Assembly: GCF_000237925.1 (NCBI RefSeq)
Contig: NW_017385999.1
Location: 868,001-932,000, forward strand
Length of the DNA stretch: 64,000 nt
DNA from: Schistosoma mansoni
Lineage: Eukaryota > Platyhelminthes > Trematoda > Strigeidida > Schistosomatidae
Direction: 5' to 3'
Shown here: positions 12,997-24,070 of the stretch, piece by piece
Layout of the letters: the number at the start of each line of letters is the position of its first letter
Numbering within the stretch: position 1 is the first letter of the stretch
Program-made: the position numbers and the translations under genes
Notes under the pieces: generated by a model
Told to the model about the DNA's origin: nothing
Seen by the model: the letters and a program-made list of their open reading frames with translations, nothing else
The model's database searches: none

Positions 12997-15900
12997 TATT
13001 TCCATTTTCTGTGTAAACCATTAAAAATGCTATGAAAACGGCTCAATATTACCGAATAATTAAATGCCTGTTTTGGTGTGAACCTATTGTGTTAGTTTTA
13101 ACAATGCTTATTCACTTTCAAGCAAGTGTATAGAATACTTGAGTCTATAACTTAATGATTAAGAGACAAATCGATTTTCTAGTAGGCAACTACATCTTGT
13201 TAAATAACGTAGAGCAACTAATTCTTGAATGCAACTTAGTGTAAAACAACTTCACCCGAAATTTGTTACAATTGTAAATATTTCCTCCATATCGTAACTT
13301 ATGAGTTTGTACTTTTTCCTTCATGGTCAACGACTCGATTAGCTATTGTTCTTCATAGTTTGTTTAAGATCGATCGGGGTAGTTCAGTTTATTTATGTTT
13401 GTTGACACGAAACCATAAAAGGTTCCTATCTTTCAGGATTTTTTCAGAATAGGTGAAAGAATTAAGTTTATGGTTTCAAGGATCTCGTAATTTTAATTTT
13501 TAACAAAAAAATTATTTGATCATATTAATTTAAGGTAAAAAATAAATTATATTCTCTATTTTTTTACCATAACTTTATTTTGTCTACTAACTCATTTAAA
13601 CTCTTATCATCAACAGAATATTAACTAATATTTCCTTCCAATTTATGTACATACCAAGGTTTGTGTCTAGAAATGTGCTAGTACAGTATGTATTTATGTT
13701 AAGGAAAAGATAAAGTAGTACCAAATAAACCATTTATGATATCATTAGTAATATTTTAAAATTATTTTTAACATTTACTACTTTTTTCTGTTTTTTTAAG
13801 GGTCGATCAGATGGGGAAGCTATGAAACGTATTCTAATTGGTCTAAGACCACAGGAAATAATTTTAGTTGGTAACAATGCACCGGCTATTGATCATTTAG
13901 CAAATTATTGTCGCGGTGTTATGCTGTTAGATCCCAACTACATACATATTCCTCATCCACGAGAAATTGTGAATTGTACAAAAGAAGGAGATATTTATCA
14001 GGTGTGCTAAATGATATATTTTATGGCTCTGTGTTATCATTGCTATGTGATATAAAATGTAATTAGTCCTTATAGTTTTCGTAGAACGCGGGCCTATGCA
14101 TAGAATTTCACAAAATAAACGTCCAAATGAGACACATGAAATAGGAAGATGTTCAATGTTTAAAATGAAACGATAAAGTGTAAATCTGTTTGAACCCCTT
14201 GGGTATTCTATTTTAGTCCTTGTTGATAAACGTCATCAGATACCGATTTCTAGCGTTTTTTAGACTTGAATTTTCTCATACGAATCAAATAAACAATTAT
14301 TAACATCAGGTATCCTAACTATTTTTGTTGATTCTGTTTAATAATGCAAGTTGATAAATCACGTATTTTAAAACTCTTCAGAAATCGTGACTAGTTGCAC
14401 TATATGTGAAAGGTACTTTAAAGACAGCAACAATTAAATATCTTCATTATTTTATCTTTCATTTTCAGTAACCATATTTAGAGTACGTTTGTGTGCATAA
14501 TCAGAGGTTAATAGTAGAAACCATTTGCATATGTGACAGTGATTACCAAATGTTAACTGCACTAATGAAGCCTGGCATTTCAAGAATGAGGCGACTATCC
14601 TTCCAATGGTGCCGTAAAGTAGTGGTACCATATAAACCACTGGATATTTTTGTGAAACCTAAAGGTCCTAGGTTGGATTCGAAGTAGTGAGGTTGTGAGT
14701 GCGCTAAGGCGTTTTGAACTATGCTGAAGCATCTGTTATGTATTCTGTAGTTTTTAATCCACCCTTGCTGATATAAAGACCTGGTAAAAAATACACTCGA
14801 AATGTATTGTATGTAAGTAATTTCTAACTCCAACTTAAGTAATAACGGGTTAAACTGCTCCCTGTTCTCTTCCCTATCCAATAACTACAGACAGAAGTCC
14901 TGGAAGATTGGTTAACATTTGAATATATTTCATTATATGCAGATTGCATGCATTGACTAGTGATTAACTAAGTCGTTAAACTAATGAATTATTACAGAAT
15001 CAATGCGTGGCATCGGTCCATAAAGTTACTAATTTCTGGTCTGAGCCTCGTTGGCAGATGCAGACTACTTGGTTGTGGTCCGCGCGACTATCGTAAGTAA
15101 TAGTTGGAGTCTCTGTGTGACATGGCTCAGAATCGATCACAATGGCGCAGGTGTATGCACTCTTTATTTTCCCTTAAACCGTGAGATTAGAATTACCTTG
15201 TACCTTTCTTTCTACGAACTAATTCTTCCTGTATTATATCCTTATATACAATCTTTCTTCTATATATCACTACCATTGAAGTAACTGCTTTTATGAATTT
15301 GGTGTTCATCTTGTTTTGCTAATGAGGTATGGCAACTTGGACCGACAAATATATGTGCCTGGTCCTATGTTGTAGATGACTGATTAACAGAATTAATACT
15401 GAATAAATGTTGGTTCAACAAAAAATTACATATGACTAATTAATAAAAGTTAATGTTATACTGAGCAAAAATTATGCTGAATTAATTCAGAAGTCAAGTA
15501 AATAGAAATCACACTGATCTAATACAAAAAACAACTGAATAAAAAGAACCTAAATCAATACAAAATCCTTTACTTAATTTATTCTTACTAAATCGTATTT
15601 TGGGTATTTAACATCCCCAAAACGAAAATATTTTACTCAAGTCTATTCATGGTACTAGTTTTTGTATCGAATAAACTAAACAACTTCGCCAATTTATCGT
15701 AGTTTCAGTTTGACTGACGATAATCTCTTTTCATGTTGAATTTTATTCAGTCTTCATTTTCCTTTTGTATACATCTATTATCGGTATTTCATAGGCAAGA
15801 ATGAAAGACAGTTTAGTTTCTAGTTTGAAATTCACGAAAATACGCGATTATGAATTAGCATGGGTTGAAGCAACTGTATCGCTCGATGATAAATTTGATT

Positions 15901-17086
15901 ATCATATTAAGGAAAAAAGAAACAATAATAATACTGGAAACAATGATAATGATGATGATAATGGTGATGTGGAAATGTCCACTGGGAATAATTTAGAATT
16001 GAGAAGTCGAACACCACTGGCTGCTGATCAGTTACCAGTTCTCAGTCTTCCTACTGGCCCTATTGGACAACATAAAACGGTTTTTGTAAATGAACCAAAG
16101 TTATCCGATGTATGTTCAATGTTTTATTTCAATAGTTGTGTAATCATTTTGTTTTTTATGATGTACTGAGATATTTCCCTTAGTAATTTCTGTAAATTAC
16201 TGATATATGGACTGGTTTTTTCTTATCGATTCAACGTATACTGTTTAAATATTGTTTATATCTGTCCAATCGTGGACTTCAGGAGTAAATTCTGGGGAAC
16301 GTATAGGGATATGTGGTAAAAGTCAATCAGTCATCTAGTCAGTAGTCAATCTAAAGAAACAGTCGATGGGTATGTTAATCCTTATAAACATGACAGAGTT
16401 CCTGAAGAGAACCGATCAAAAACACTTGTCAGAATAAAGTGATTATGCATTTTTAGAGAAACCGAAAATTCTATAATTGGACTTTGTCATTTTCAAAATG
16501 TTATCCTTCTAAAAAAAGTTTCATAAACGATTGTACTGGTCTATTATTTCTCTAGAATGGTCAACATTTCTTAAAAATGCTAAATATCTTGAAATTTGGG
16601 ATTGATTTATGCAGTAATAGGGGTTAACCGAAACAAGTACACTTGTAAATTAATCTTATGATAATAATGAGTATTTATCAATCGATTTATTGACTTCGTC
16701 TCCTGTTTAAGTTATATGGGCAACTATAAATTTACATGTTAGAATTGTTCATCTGTTTGTTCATTGAGTGAATAAACGTAACTGTGTAGCACAAAATATT
16801 TTGATGACTACTGCGTAATGAACTTTCAATTAATGATAATTCAATAGAAATTTATGCGTACTAGTTACTTTGTATTTAACTTGATTTCTCCTGTTTTCAT
16901 TTCTAGTTGAAACAACTCTTATTATCACAAGGTTTAATGGCAGAATTTGTCAGTGGTATATTAGTAGTAGATAATTGTGTTGCAATTAAACGATCTGAAG
17001 CAGGTAAATTATTACTAGAAGGTTTATTATGTGGCACGTACTTTGAAGTTCGACGAATTCTCTATCAACAATTTGCTATTCTATAA
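3808..17086 (+). CDS. CPSF2: Cleavage and polyadenylation specificity factor subunit 2 (CPSF100), 12 exons
   Basis: Exons: 3808-3882, 3918-4299, 4334-4503, 4536-4679, 5479-5679, 5711-6125, 7929-8356, 9819-9924, 11625-11794, 13801-14001, 15795-16109, 16907-17086. All introns are GT-AG and phases agree, giving 928 codons plus TAA; human CPSF2 has about 782. The N-terminus ([13 protein letters not shown]) and C-terminus ([11 protein letters not shown]) match CPSF2 ends, so the gene looks complete. CPSF2 pairs with the nuclease CPSF73 and with symplekin in nuclear pre-mRNA 3'-end processing. The metallo-beta-lactamase fold spans about residues 26-210; the position of the zinc-binding HxHxDH motif reads SHQSLRH (62-68), so it should be non-catalytic, as is known for CPSF100. 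The beta-CASP part includes [10 protein letters not shown] (about 233-242). Extra length lies in a poorly conserved Ser-rich stretch (about 350-595) and an Asn/Asp run (about 806-832). Identity rests on many conserved blocks such as [12 protein letters not shown]. Confidence 0.95.
3883..5710 (+). other. Cluster of four minimal introns in CPSF2
   Basis: Introns 3883-3917 (35 nt), 4300-4333 (34 nt), 4504-4535 (32 nt) and 5680-5710 (31 nt) are near the lower limit for spliceosomal introns. Each has GT...AG ends and a short T-rich tract before AG. Intron 4 in the same stretch (4680-5478) is 799 nt because it carries a MITE. The remaining introns are 797-2006 nt. Tiny 5' introns followed by larger 3' introns are known for schistosome genes. 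Confidence 0.9.
5062..5348. mobile_element. MITE-like DNA transposon in CPSF2 intron 4
   Basis: A 287-bp segment has ~26-bp terminal inverted repeats. The left end starts GGTAAGGCTATAATTTATGG and the right end, read on the other strand, starts GGCGAGACTATAATTTATGG; both continue into ACGA(A)CC. It is flanked by an imperfect 8-bp direct repeat, GTTTTTCT at 5054-5061 and GTTTTGCT at 5349-5356. There is no coding capacity. TIRs beginning with GG and an 8-bp target duplication fit the Merlin superfamily best, with hAT as the alternative. Confidence 0.75.
6126..7928 (+). other. CPSF2 intron 6
   Basis: 1803-nt intron. Its part around 6990-7540 is less AT-rich than the rest and has several short open frames on both strands, which suggests an old insertion, but I could not match it to a family. 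The small frames show no conserved motif or splice context and are not called as genes. Confidence 0.6.
8536..8640 (-). repeat. tRNA-like retroposon relic
   Basis: On the minus strand a tRNA-like head is visible: TTTAGCTCAGAGGTCATAGG as an A-box-like segment, then GAGCTCGATTCTCGG as a B-box-like segment at roughly the expected spacing. It lacks a tRNA acceptor fold, so it is a SINE head rather than a gene. Confidence 0.45.
8860..8960 (+). mobile_element. Family-2 retroposon relic with hammerhead-like core
   Basis: Contains the intact hammerhead box CTGAGGA at 8888-8894, then GT...ATACTAGGAC, AAAA in place of GAAA, and CAGTGCTTTCAGATGTTCAG, which parallels the AGTGCTTCCAG tail of better copies at 31.7 and 37.4 kb. 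The tRNA-like head is not recognisable. Confidence 0.55.
10407..10690 (-). mobile_element. Two 3'-end fragments of the ~530-bp retroposon family
   Basis: Both fragments, read on the minus strand, end in a segment like GGCGCATATGTATTTAGTGCC, then TTGTATCAATGTTTATGTGTTT and an A/T-rich (AAAT)n-like tail. This is the same 3' end as in the copies at 18.3, 42.9 and 57.5 kb. The 10557-10690 fragment also includes the CAGTATTCCAGCCCTCACA block. Severe 5' truncation fits LINE-driven retroposition. Confidence 0.7.
10765..11265 (-). mobile_element. 5'-truncated LINE fragment (post-RT C-terminal part)
   Basis: Minus-strand translation gives [18 protein letters not shown], then [18 protein letters not shown] and, in another frame, [14 protein letters not shown]. 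The same ordered motifs follow the reverse transcriptase in the LINE copies at 22.2-24.0 and 39.7-40.4 kb. At least one frame break separates the blocks, and the catalytic RT region is missing. It is an old insertion in a CPSF2 intron, antisense to the gene. Confidence 0.8.
11795..13800 (+). other. CPSF2 intron 9
   Basis: 2006-nt, very AT-rich intron. The only clear structure is the (TA)n tract at 12955-12993. No gene or element is recognised. Confidence 0.7.
12955..12993. repeat. (TA)n microsatellite
   Basis: Uninterrupted AT dinucleotide run of about 39 bp inside CPSF2 intron 9. Confidence 0.95.
14002..15794 (+). other. CPSF2 intron 10 with LINE 3' end
   Basis: 1793-nt intron that contains a LINE 3'-end fragment at 15002-15388. 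The remainder is AT-rich; frames at 14452-14881 on both strands overlap each other and have no recognisable motif. Confidence 0.65.
15002..15388 (+). mobile_element. LINE 3'-end fragment
   Basis: Matches the 3' end of the LINE at 22.2-24.0 kb almost base by base in blocks: CGTGGCATCGGT, GACTACTTGGTTG, CATGGCTCAGAATCGATCAC, GAATTTGGTGTTCATCTTG and GCTAATGAGGTAT. It ends at TGTAGATGACTGATT, the counterpart of the family's (CTGA)n tail. It is non-coding and degraded. Confidence 0.85.
16110..16906 (+). other. CPSF2 intron 11
   Basis: 797-nt AT-rich intron. No gene, repeat family or structured element recognised. Confidence 0.6.
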
Positions 17087-17213
17087 TGGAAATTTCAAGA
17101 AAAGAATGTCAACAATATTCTTTTACATATAATATAATACATCAATCTGAAAAAAACCATTCTGTACATATATATATTTATACATATTGCATGGGTTAAC
17201 ATGTAATCTGTCA

Positions 17214-17219
17214 AATAAA
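17214..17219 (+). terminator. Candidate CPSF2 poly(A) signal
   Basis: AATAAA lies 128 nt after the CPSF2 stop codon, in AT-rich DNA just before a (TA)n run. The AATAAT-like motifs just downstream are alternatives. Confidence 0.5.
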
Positions 17220-17273
17220 TTTAATATTTTGATAATAAACTATCTTCTTACTTGTTGTTGTATCTAATTTTTC

Positions 17274-17278
<5 letters not shown>

Positions 17279-17312
<34 letters not shown>
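17279..17312. repeat. (TA)n microsatellite
   Basis: Uninterrupted TA run of about 34 bp, downstream of the CPSF2 poly(A) signal. Confidence 0.95.
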
Positions 17313-17314
<2 letters not shown>

Positions 17315-18289
17315 ATCCTTTTTTGTCTTGAAAATGGTGTCTATGTTTGATATGTATATGGATTGTTAGTGTTTGTTTTATGAGGGACTTATTGTTTGTT
17401 TGTTTAAAAATAGACAATTACAACTTCAAGATTTTCAATAAAAGTTAAAAGTGACTTGGTGATCACATTACAATTATTCTGATATTCTCATCACGTACTC
17501 ATTAAATTTGGAAAATATAATAATCATTGGTGGTTTGAGTTATACTTTAATTATGTAAGGGTTAGAAATAACATTCACTTCCTGATGTGTGGGCGAGAAT
17601 GACAATGATTGGTTGTCTTGATGAGTCAGACATTAGATAGTGTGATAGGTGTTATATGTGTTATATATATTCCCCTATCCTTACTATGTATTTACTGTTA
17701 TTGACGGACTGTTCCTTGTGTCGGATTTTGGTGTGGAAATATATTGACGTTATAGTCAGGTTAATCTCGTGTTCTTGATCTGAGTTGTGTTGAAGTCCTG
17801 TAGAATAGACACTGGGTGGGAATCCAGTGTAGATATTCGTCTAAGGTAAATTAACGTCCCATATACGTGTAAAAAGTGAAAGGACTGTTATAACCAGAAA
17901 CCCTAGAGTTATAACAAGTATCCTATTGTTTATAACACTTCCTCAAATAGGTGAAGTTTTTTGGACCGAAAGTTTGATGATAAAAATTTGATTATTTTGA
18001 TTTAGTTCAAGAATGAAAGTTTTAAATTTTTAAATGTTTATAAGAAAGATTGATGTCGAATATTGAAAAGATAACTAACTAGATTAAATTGGTTATCCTG
18101 TTTGAATAATTTTTCAATGTTCGTTTATTTTTTTTATAAAATTGTTAAATAAAGAAATTAATTAACTTGATTTATTCTCCTGACAAATAGTAAGTTTAAT
18201 TCATTTTCTCTGCTTCATAATTCACTTTATTGTTATATAACCTAATCAATGCCGAATACAAATCTGTTGTATTTATTTACTCTGCGTTA

Positions 18290-18806
18290 ATTGCTCTGGT
18301 ACGGCCGAGAGTGGGGAAAGTCAGCTCTCCCTCTCGAAATACTCTCACATGGCCACGCGTATATAGCCTGTGCCAGGGAAGTCCTTCTCACTACCTTCTC
18401 GTGGTGGGGGTGTACTTTACGAAATTGAGAGGACGGAAATCGAACGTCCAGTGCTTTAACCGGGTCGGTGGACACGGAAGGTCCACCTAGAGGATTTGGA
18501 AAACCCTGATTCCGAACCAATGGTGCACATGGGCTCCAGTATCTTGAAGGAACAAATGGCGTATGGACCAATTGTTGTTCACCGGTTACCATGGGACTGA
18601 ATCTCCTTACGATGCTCCACTGCCTTGTGGATAGGATCTTTAGGTCAAAGGCTTGGGGTGTGGCCCCCTAAGAAAATCACCTGCTTCGATTTGGACACTC
18701 GGGCAGTATCACAGCCCTCACACAAATCTCATTTGATTTGTGTGGCGCATATATATATGGTGCTTCCTTGTACCAATATTTATGTGTTTAAGTAAATAAA
18801 TAAAAT
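18290..18806 (+). mobile_element. ~530-bp non-autonomous retroposon, copy 1
   Basis: Nearly full-length copy of a family also at 42924-43454 and 57536-58098. Landmarks in order: CTGGTACGGCCGAGAGTGGGG, CACATGGCCACGCG, CCAGGGAAGTCC, CTTTAACCGGGT, GGAAAACCCTGATTCC, CAGTATCACAGCCCTCACA, and a 3' end in GTGTTTAAGTAAATAAATAAA. It has no conserved frame and no obvious Pol III boxes, so whether it is a SINE or a LINE-derived deletion product is open. Target duplications are not clear for this copy. Confidence 0.8.
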
Positions 18807-19447
18807 AGAGGACAGCATTAGCATTATAAACTTGATCTACTTATATTCCCAATCTGTATTTCCATTATCTCTAGGGAATATCAATTTTGATTTTGAAAAC
18901 CAATATAAGAGATATAATTAATAATCTGATAAATACATGTGATAATTTATTGTTATCTATTTGTGTTTTAACTCTACCACTCTTTCATAGATTTTACTCG
19001 TTTCAAGCTAACTGTCTCTGGAATTGTATAGTATGCAAATCATTTTGGTCATTTAATATTTAGTTTTCAAGTACATAATTCTTACCATATACATTATTCT
19101 AAACACTTGTCAAGGGGAAATAATATGGAATGTTCAGAGAATAAAACTGATTAGTTTAGGGATAGGTTTGTATTTACCAAACTACCAATATTATGGTATA
19201 TCGCGAAATTGAATTAACATTGTAATTTTAATTTAAAAAAATTATCAGTAACATTTTTAATTGTCAAATAGTTCTATTCACTTTAATTTGTTAAATGAAC
19301 TGTTATTTTTTTGCGGTTGTATTCTTTGGGATGGAAATTTTTTCGAACCAGTAAAATAACTACCTTATTTATCTTGTTAAATCAAGTATTTATTACTTAA
19401 TTTGTCAGTTATTATCATTATTATTGTTGTTTTAGACGTTTGATTTC

Positions 19448-21405
19448 ATGTTAAAGTACAGCTTTGATAAAGTTATGGATGATGTTCAACTACTTGTATC
19501 TCGATTGCGTGCACGTGAAGAGTCGGTCGATATATTAAGACAACAGCTATGCAAATTACAAGCACAGTTACTGAGTATGAGACAGGTGATTGACAAATTT
19601 ATTGATTTAAAATTATTTTATTTAACATTATTATTATGTCAAAATGTATTGTTCTGTTTCATCAAAGCAATGAAAATAGGTTTGTATAATTATTATGTAT
19701 GGTTATAAATTCTTAAGTAAAAGTATAGTTTTAGACAGTATTTTGTAAGTTGTACTCAACTACTCATATTATTGGTTAAAAGTTTGTACGTATCATCATA
19801 TTTACTCCATGTTTTTGCTGTTATATTATTCACTTTTAAAGTAAATTGAAGAGCTTGAGAAACTGTACCTTACTATCCGATGCTGTTTTGATGCTTGTAG
19901 ATCTCAGATGCATATCTCTTTTCTTAGTGTTAGTTATTTTCTTCAGAGGCGTACGGATCATGATCGTGGTCATAGTTGATCATATAAGTTCTGTACGACT
20001 GAGATTTTGCCAATATTAAAAAGTTTTATAGCTCAGCATGATTAAATATGTGTTGAAATTGAAGTGTGATCTTCCTTAGTTATGGCTTCCGAAATATCAA
20101 TCAGTATGTCATTAGAAAACATTGGCACTATTTTTCCACTGAATTCTACGCTTTGTGTAAAATCGTGTCCTTTGATAGAAACGAGATCCTGATATGTTGA
20201 ATTTTACTATTATCGTTACCACCATTATTTTCATATTATTTCTCTTTTCTTTAGTGTCAAGAAACAATTCTTGAGTTTGATGAATTCTCCAAACGGGTCT
20301 CTAATCAACCAAAAGGTCCACTGATTATTTGTCTTGCAGCTGAGAACAAACAATTAGAACAGTTGAAAATTGAAAATAAAACATTAAGAAATTCCCTTGA
20401 TGAACATCAAACTGCTTTAGATATGATTATGACTAAATATCGTGGACAAGTTAGTTGTATTTATAACATTGGAATTTTCTTGAAGTTTCCATATACTATT
20501 CTGTATATCTTTATATGTTTTGTGTAATAATCATGAAACAGCTATTTCGTTTCTCGTTTAGTTTGATGTAACAACATTTCGTACTTTCCTATTAATATTT
20601 TATGTAGTCGTACTTAAGACCAGAGTTGTTTGGAAAGTAATCTGTAATAATCATTGCTTCATTATACCTCTCACATAAACCACTTATTTGTTGCATTTGA
20701 TCTTTCCAGATTTCTAAACTAATGAGAACCTATCAAGTTGAACATCTTGTTCAATCAGTTATAAATCCTGATAATAACGAAAATCGATGTATAAAATCTT
20801 TTTACCCGGGTCCAAAATCAGTTAATACCCCTTCAACTAATTCCATTGATTCACAATCTGTATCACAAAAATCAAATTCAGGTAAAGTTGACGAGATAAC
20901 AGATGGTATAAGTCAATCATTAACTGAACAATTTACTACGGTAGCTTCTATTGTCCGTGACGTTACTGATCGTGGTGATGCGTATGCTACTGAATTAGAA
21001 GAAGAATTACATCGATTAAGATCTGAAAATGCCGGTCTTCGAGAAATTTTAATGATATCGTCTGATTGTTGTCCTGATACTAATTCTAATGATTGTGTTC
21101 TTCCACCTGTATCGTTACCAAATAAAGATTCTATACAACATGAATCATCTTCATTATCATCTATTCAGTCAGGACGATTTCATTTTCTTGATGAAGATTC
21201 TAGTTCAATTCATTTACCAGGTATTGATGAATGCTTAAGTAGTGTTAATGTCAACGAAGATTCATTTTTATACAATATTCCTAATCCTTCTGATGATAGC
21301 AGTAATAGTGGTACAATTAGTGGTAATCATTCAGATGAGGATAGTGATGAAGATGATAATACAGTTTATGAGGTTGCTATGAATCAAATGATTAACTCCC
21401 TATAA
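19448..21405 (+). CDS. SIKE1/FGFR1OP2-family coiled-coil protein, three exons
   Basis: Exons 19448-19585, 20255-20449 and 20710-21405 join in phase 0 with GT-AG introns, giving 342 codons plus TAA. Human SIKE1 and FGFR1OP2 have about 207-215 residues. Matching blocks: the N-terminal helix (KVMDDVQLLVSRLRAREES, residues 8-26), the central ENKQLEQLKIENKTLRNSL followed by DEHQTALDMIMTKYRGQ (about 76-111), and a second coiled coil with ELHRLRSENAGLREILMIS (about 209-227). Family members bind the striatin-based STRIPAK PP2A complex in the cytoplasm, and vertebrate SIKE1 is also described as a suppressor of IKK-epsilon/TBK1. The fluke protein adds a Ser-rich, acidic tail of about 115 residues (DEDSDEDD near the end) absent from vertebrate members. 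The start is chosen because MLKYSFDKVMDD aligns with the family N-terminus. I cannot say which vertebrate paralogue is closer. Confidence 0.88.
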
Positions 21406-21802
21406 TTCTCTTGTTCATTAGTCGTCATGAAATTCATTAGCTTTTATCTTATTAATAATATTATTTATTATGTTGAATGAATGTCTTATATAGAATGAAA
21501 ATAGTTGTCAACTTTTAAACATTTCGTTCACACTTTCTCTTCTCTCCTTTTTATGACTGAGAGATTTTGATTGTCCGGTTTTAAATAAGTAAATAATTTA
21601 TGTGTTTTGTATTGGAGAAATTACCAATTCCCAAGTTAATATACTCATGAAAGAACATCACAAATTGTAATATTGTATACACCTTTTTTTCCTAAAAAAA
21701 GTCAATCTAAGTAATTCGTTCATAATACAGAAGCGAAAAATCTTTCAAATAACAACAAATCTTATTTGTTAGTTTCTGTGTTTATTTATCTTAAACATTC
21801 TA

Positions 21803-21808
21803 AATAAA
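21803..21808 (+). terminator. Candidate poly(A) signal of the SIKE-family gene
   Basis: AATAAA 398 nt after the stop codon, followed 15-25 nt later by an A-rich stretch. An alternative site nearer the stop is possible, since the whole 3' flank is AT-rich. Confidence 0.4.
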
Positions 21809-22189
21809 ACTATCTTATTTGTAAAAAAAACACAACAACAATTGATTGGTTTCTATTGAACACTTAATTGTGAAAATACTAAAACAATGATAGAATGCAT
21901 TGTACCATCCTTTTTGGCAATGTGAATAACACATATTTTACATTTAAATCTAGAATATAAAGAATTAATGAGTTTTATTAGCTTCTTACAGACTTGTGGG
22001 ATTGACAATTTCAATTATTAACAAAACAAAATTATTTTAGGTGTCTATTGAGAAGAAAATGTTAGTGTAAATGTATAAAATGTTGTTTCTCGAAAATGAA
22101 GAGTTGTGAGTTCTTAACTGTGGCTGTTGTATTTTATAATGTTAGAGGGTTAGAGTCAGCCATAAAGAAGCCCTGGTTTTGAGTTTATT

Positions 22190-23965
22190 GCTAGTTATCT
22201 GCTCCCCCCCGACCCTACCTGAAGTACAAAAGGCTATAACTAATCTGAAACGAGGAAGAGCAGCTGGTCTTGATGGATTGGCTCCAGAGGTCTTTAAATA
22301 TGGTGGCCCAATTTTAGCGACTAGGTTGACTAATATTCTGGCTAAAATCTGGGAGTTGAACGTAATCCCATCCGACTGGTCACAATCACTTATTGTCCCA
22401 ATATATAAGAAGGAGCCAAAATCATCTTGTGATAACCATAGAGGGATTGGTCTGACTAACATAGCATCTAAAATACTAGCCTCAATAATTATCGGGCGCC
22501 TAACTAAGACTCGTGAACTGCAAACACGAGAAAATCAGGCTGGCTTCAGACCTGGTCGTGGCTGCATCGACCTCATATTCACTATACGTCAGGTTTTAGA
22601 ACATAGACATGCTTATCGGCGCCCGACAATGATAGTTTTTCTTGACTTAAAAGTAGCATTCGGCTATGTAGACCGAGAGGTTCTGTGTCAGTGTCTGTTA
22701 CTGAAAGGTGTACATAAACCTTGTGAAGGCTTTCACTCGAATACTACCAGTCTAGTCAGAACTTAAGGAGAACTGTCATCTGATTTTACAACCTCAAGTG
22801 GTGTCCGACAAGGCTGTCCATTATCCCCATTTCTGTTTAATTTCATTATAGACCTATTGCCAGAAATAACACTCGTCGACTGAGTTTTCAGGAATTGATC
22901 TCCTACCGGGTGGTCCACTTATCGACTTAGAATACGCAGATGACATAGTCCTGTTTGGTGAAGACGCTGGCGAAATGCAGAGTCTTCTGTTAGAACTGAG
23001 TAATAATGCCAGGATGTTTGAGATGCGTTCCTCCCCCACTAATTGTAAATTGTTACTCCAGGACTGCTCTGTGTCAACATCTGAACTAAGGATAGGGAGT
23101 GAAGTATCGAACGCGTCGACAACTTCGCTTATCTTGGAAGTCTGATCAGTCCTAATGGATTGGAATCTAACAAAATCGCAGCACCGATTCAAAAACCTCG
23201 TCCGGCTTTTGCCAACCTACGTCACCTATGGCGAAGACGAGATATCCGTCTATCAATTAAGGGACGAGTATACTGCACAGCAGTTCACTCTATTCTACTT
23301 TACGGCTGCGAAACATGGCCATTAAGAGTATAAGATACTCGTAAGTTACTAGTATTCGACCACAGATGTCTTAGAAATATTGCTCGCATCTGCTGGGATC
23401 ACCAGGTAAGTAATAGTGAGGTTAGACACAGGGTATTGGGGAGTGATGGTAAATCAGTTGATGAGATCATGGATCTTCATCGATTAAGATGGTTGGGCCA
23501 CGTGTTACGTATGCCTGAACACCGATTACCACGACATGCTATGTTGACTAGTACTGAGGATGGTTGGAAGAAAGTTAGTGGCGGCCAAACCAAAACGTGG
23601 CATCGGTGCTTGAAGTCACTAACTTCTAGTCTGAGCCATGTTGGTAGATGTAGACTACTTGGTTGGGGTCCGCGTGACTATCGTAACCAATGGTTGGAGA
23701 CTTTCAGTGACATGGCTCAGAATCGATCACAATGGTGTGGGTGTATACACTCTTTGTCTTCCCTTAAACCTTGAGATTAAAATTGCTTCATATCTGCCTT
23801 TCTTCCTGTACTATATCATTATATACAACCTTTCTTTTATATATTACCACCATTAAATTAACTACTTCTATGAATTTGGTGTTCATCTTGTTGTGCTAAT
23901 GAGGTATAGGGACGTGGACCGATACGTATGTGTGCCTGGTTCTACGTTGTAGCCGACTGACTGAC
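22190..23965 (+). mobile_element. 5'-truncated LINE with partial reverse transcriptase (family L2, copy A)
   Basis: Encodes an RT in pieces: FKYGGPILATRLTNILAK, NHRGIGLTNIASKI, ENQAGFRPGRGC, FLDLKVAFGYVDR, GVRQGCPLSPFLFN and EYADDIVLF, then the C-terminal RWLGHVLRMP. The endonuclease part is missing. An in-frame stop after SLVRT and at least one further shift break the frame, and the usual Asp of the AFD motif reads Gly, so it is dead. It ends with non-coding 3' sequence and a GACTGACTGACT tail. The motif set is that of non-LTR LINEs, probably RTE-like. From about 22617 onward it is almost identical to the inverted copy at 33283-34676. Confidence 0.9.
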
Positions 23966-24000
23966 TATCGGTCGTTAGCAAGGTATATCTGTAATATTCA

Positions 24001-24070
24001 GAAAACTAGTGTCCGCTATGGGATTCGAACCAGGGTTTGATAATGTCTCAGATTCAATGATTTAGCTGGT
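24001..24070 (-). repeat. tRNA-like retroposon head
   Basis: Minus strand shows CCTGGTTCGAATCCCATAGC, a good B box, with a weak A-box-like stretch upstream. It lies just beyond the LINE tail. It cannot fold as a whole tRNA. Confidence 0.4.

Larger units (their letters stand above)
17087..19447. other. CPSF2-SIKE intergenic region
   Basis: About 2.4 kb between the two host genes. It holds the CPSF2 3' UTR, a (TA)n run at 17279-17312, a GC-richer unclassified block around 17570-17940, and one copy of the ~530-bp retroposon at 18290-18806. A TTTTAG acceptor-like site at 19430-19435 lies 12 nt before the SIKE start codon and may join a 5'-UTR exon or a spliced leader. Confidence 0.6.

Noticed and set aside
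14452-14881. Overlapping frames of 62-112 codons on both strands in CPSF2 intron 10
   Set aside because: Mutual shadows without motifs, inside a well-supported intron.
18287-18592. 101-codon minus-strand frame, with a relative at 43041-43256
   Set aside because: Lies inside the ~530-bp retroposon; the frame is interrupted differently in other copies and is not conserved.
22854-23192. 112-codon minus-strand frame, repeated at 34056-34394 on plus
   Set aside because: It is antisense to the LINE RT region and occurs twice only because the LINE occurs twice; not an independent gene.
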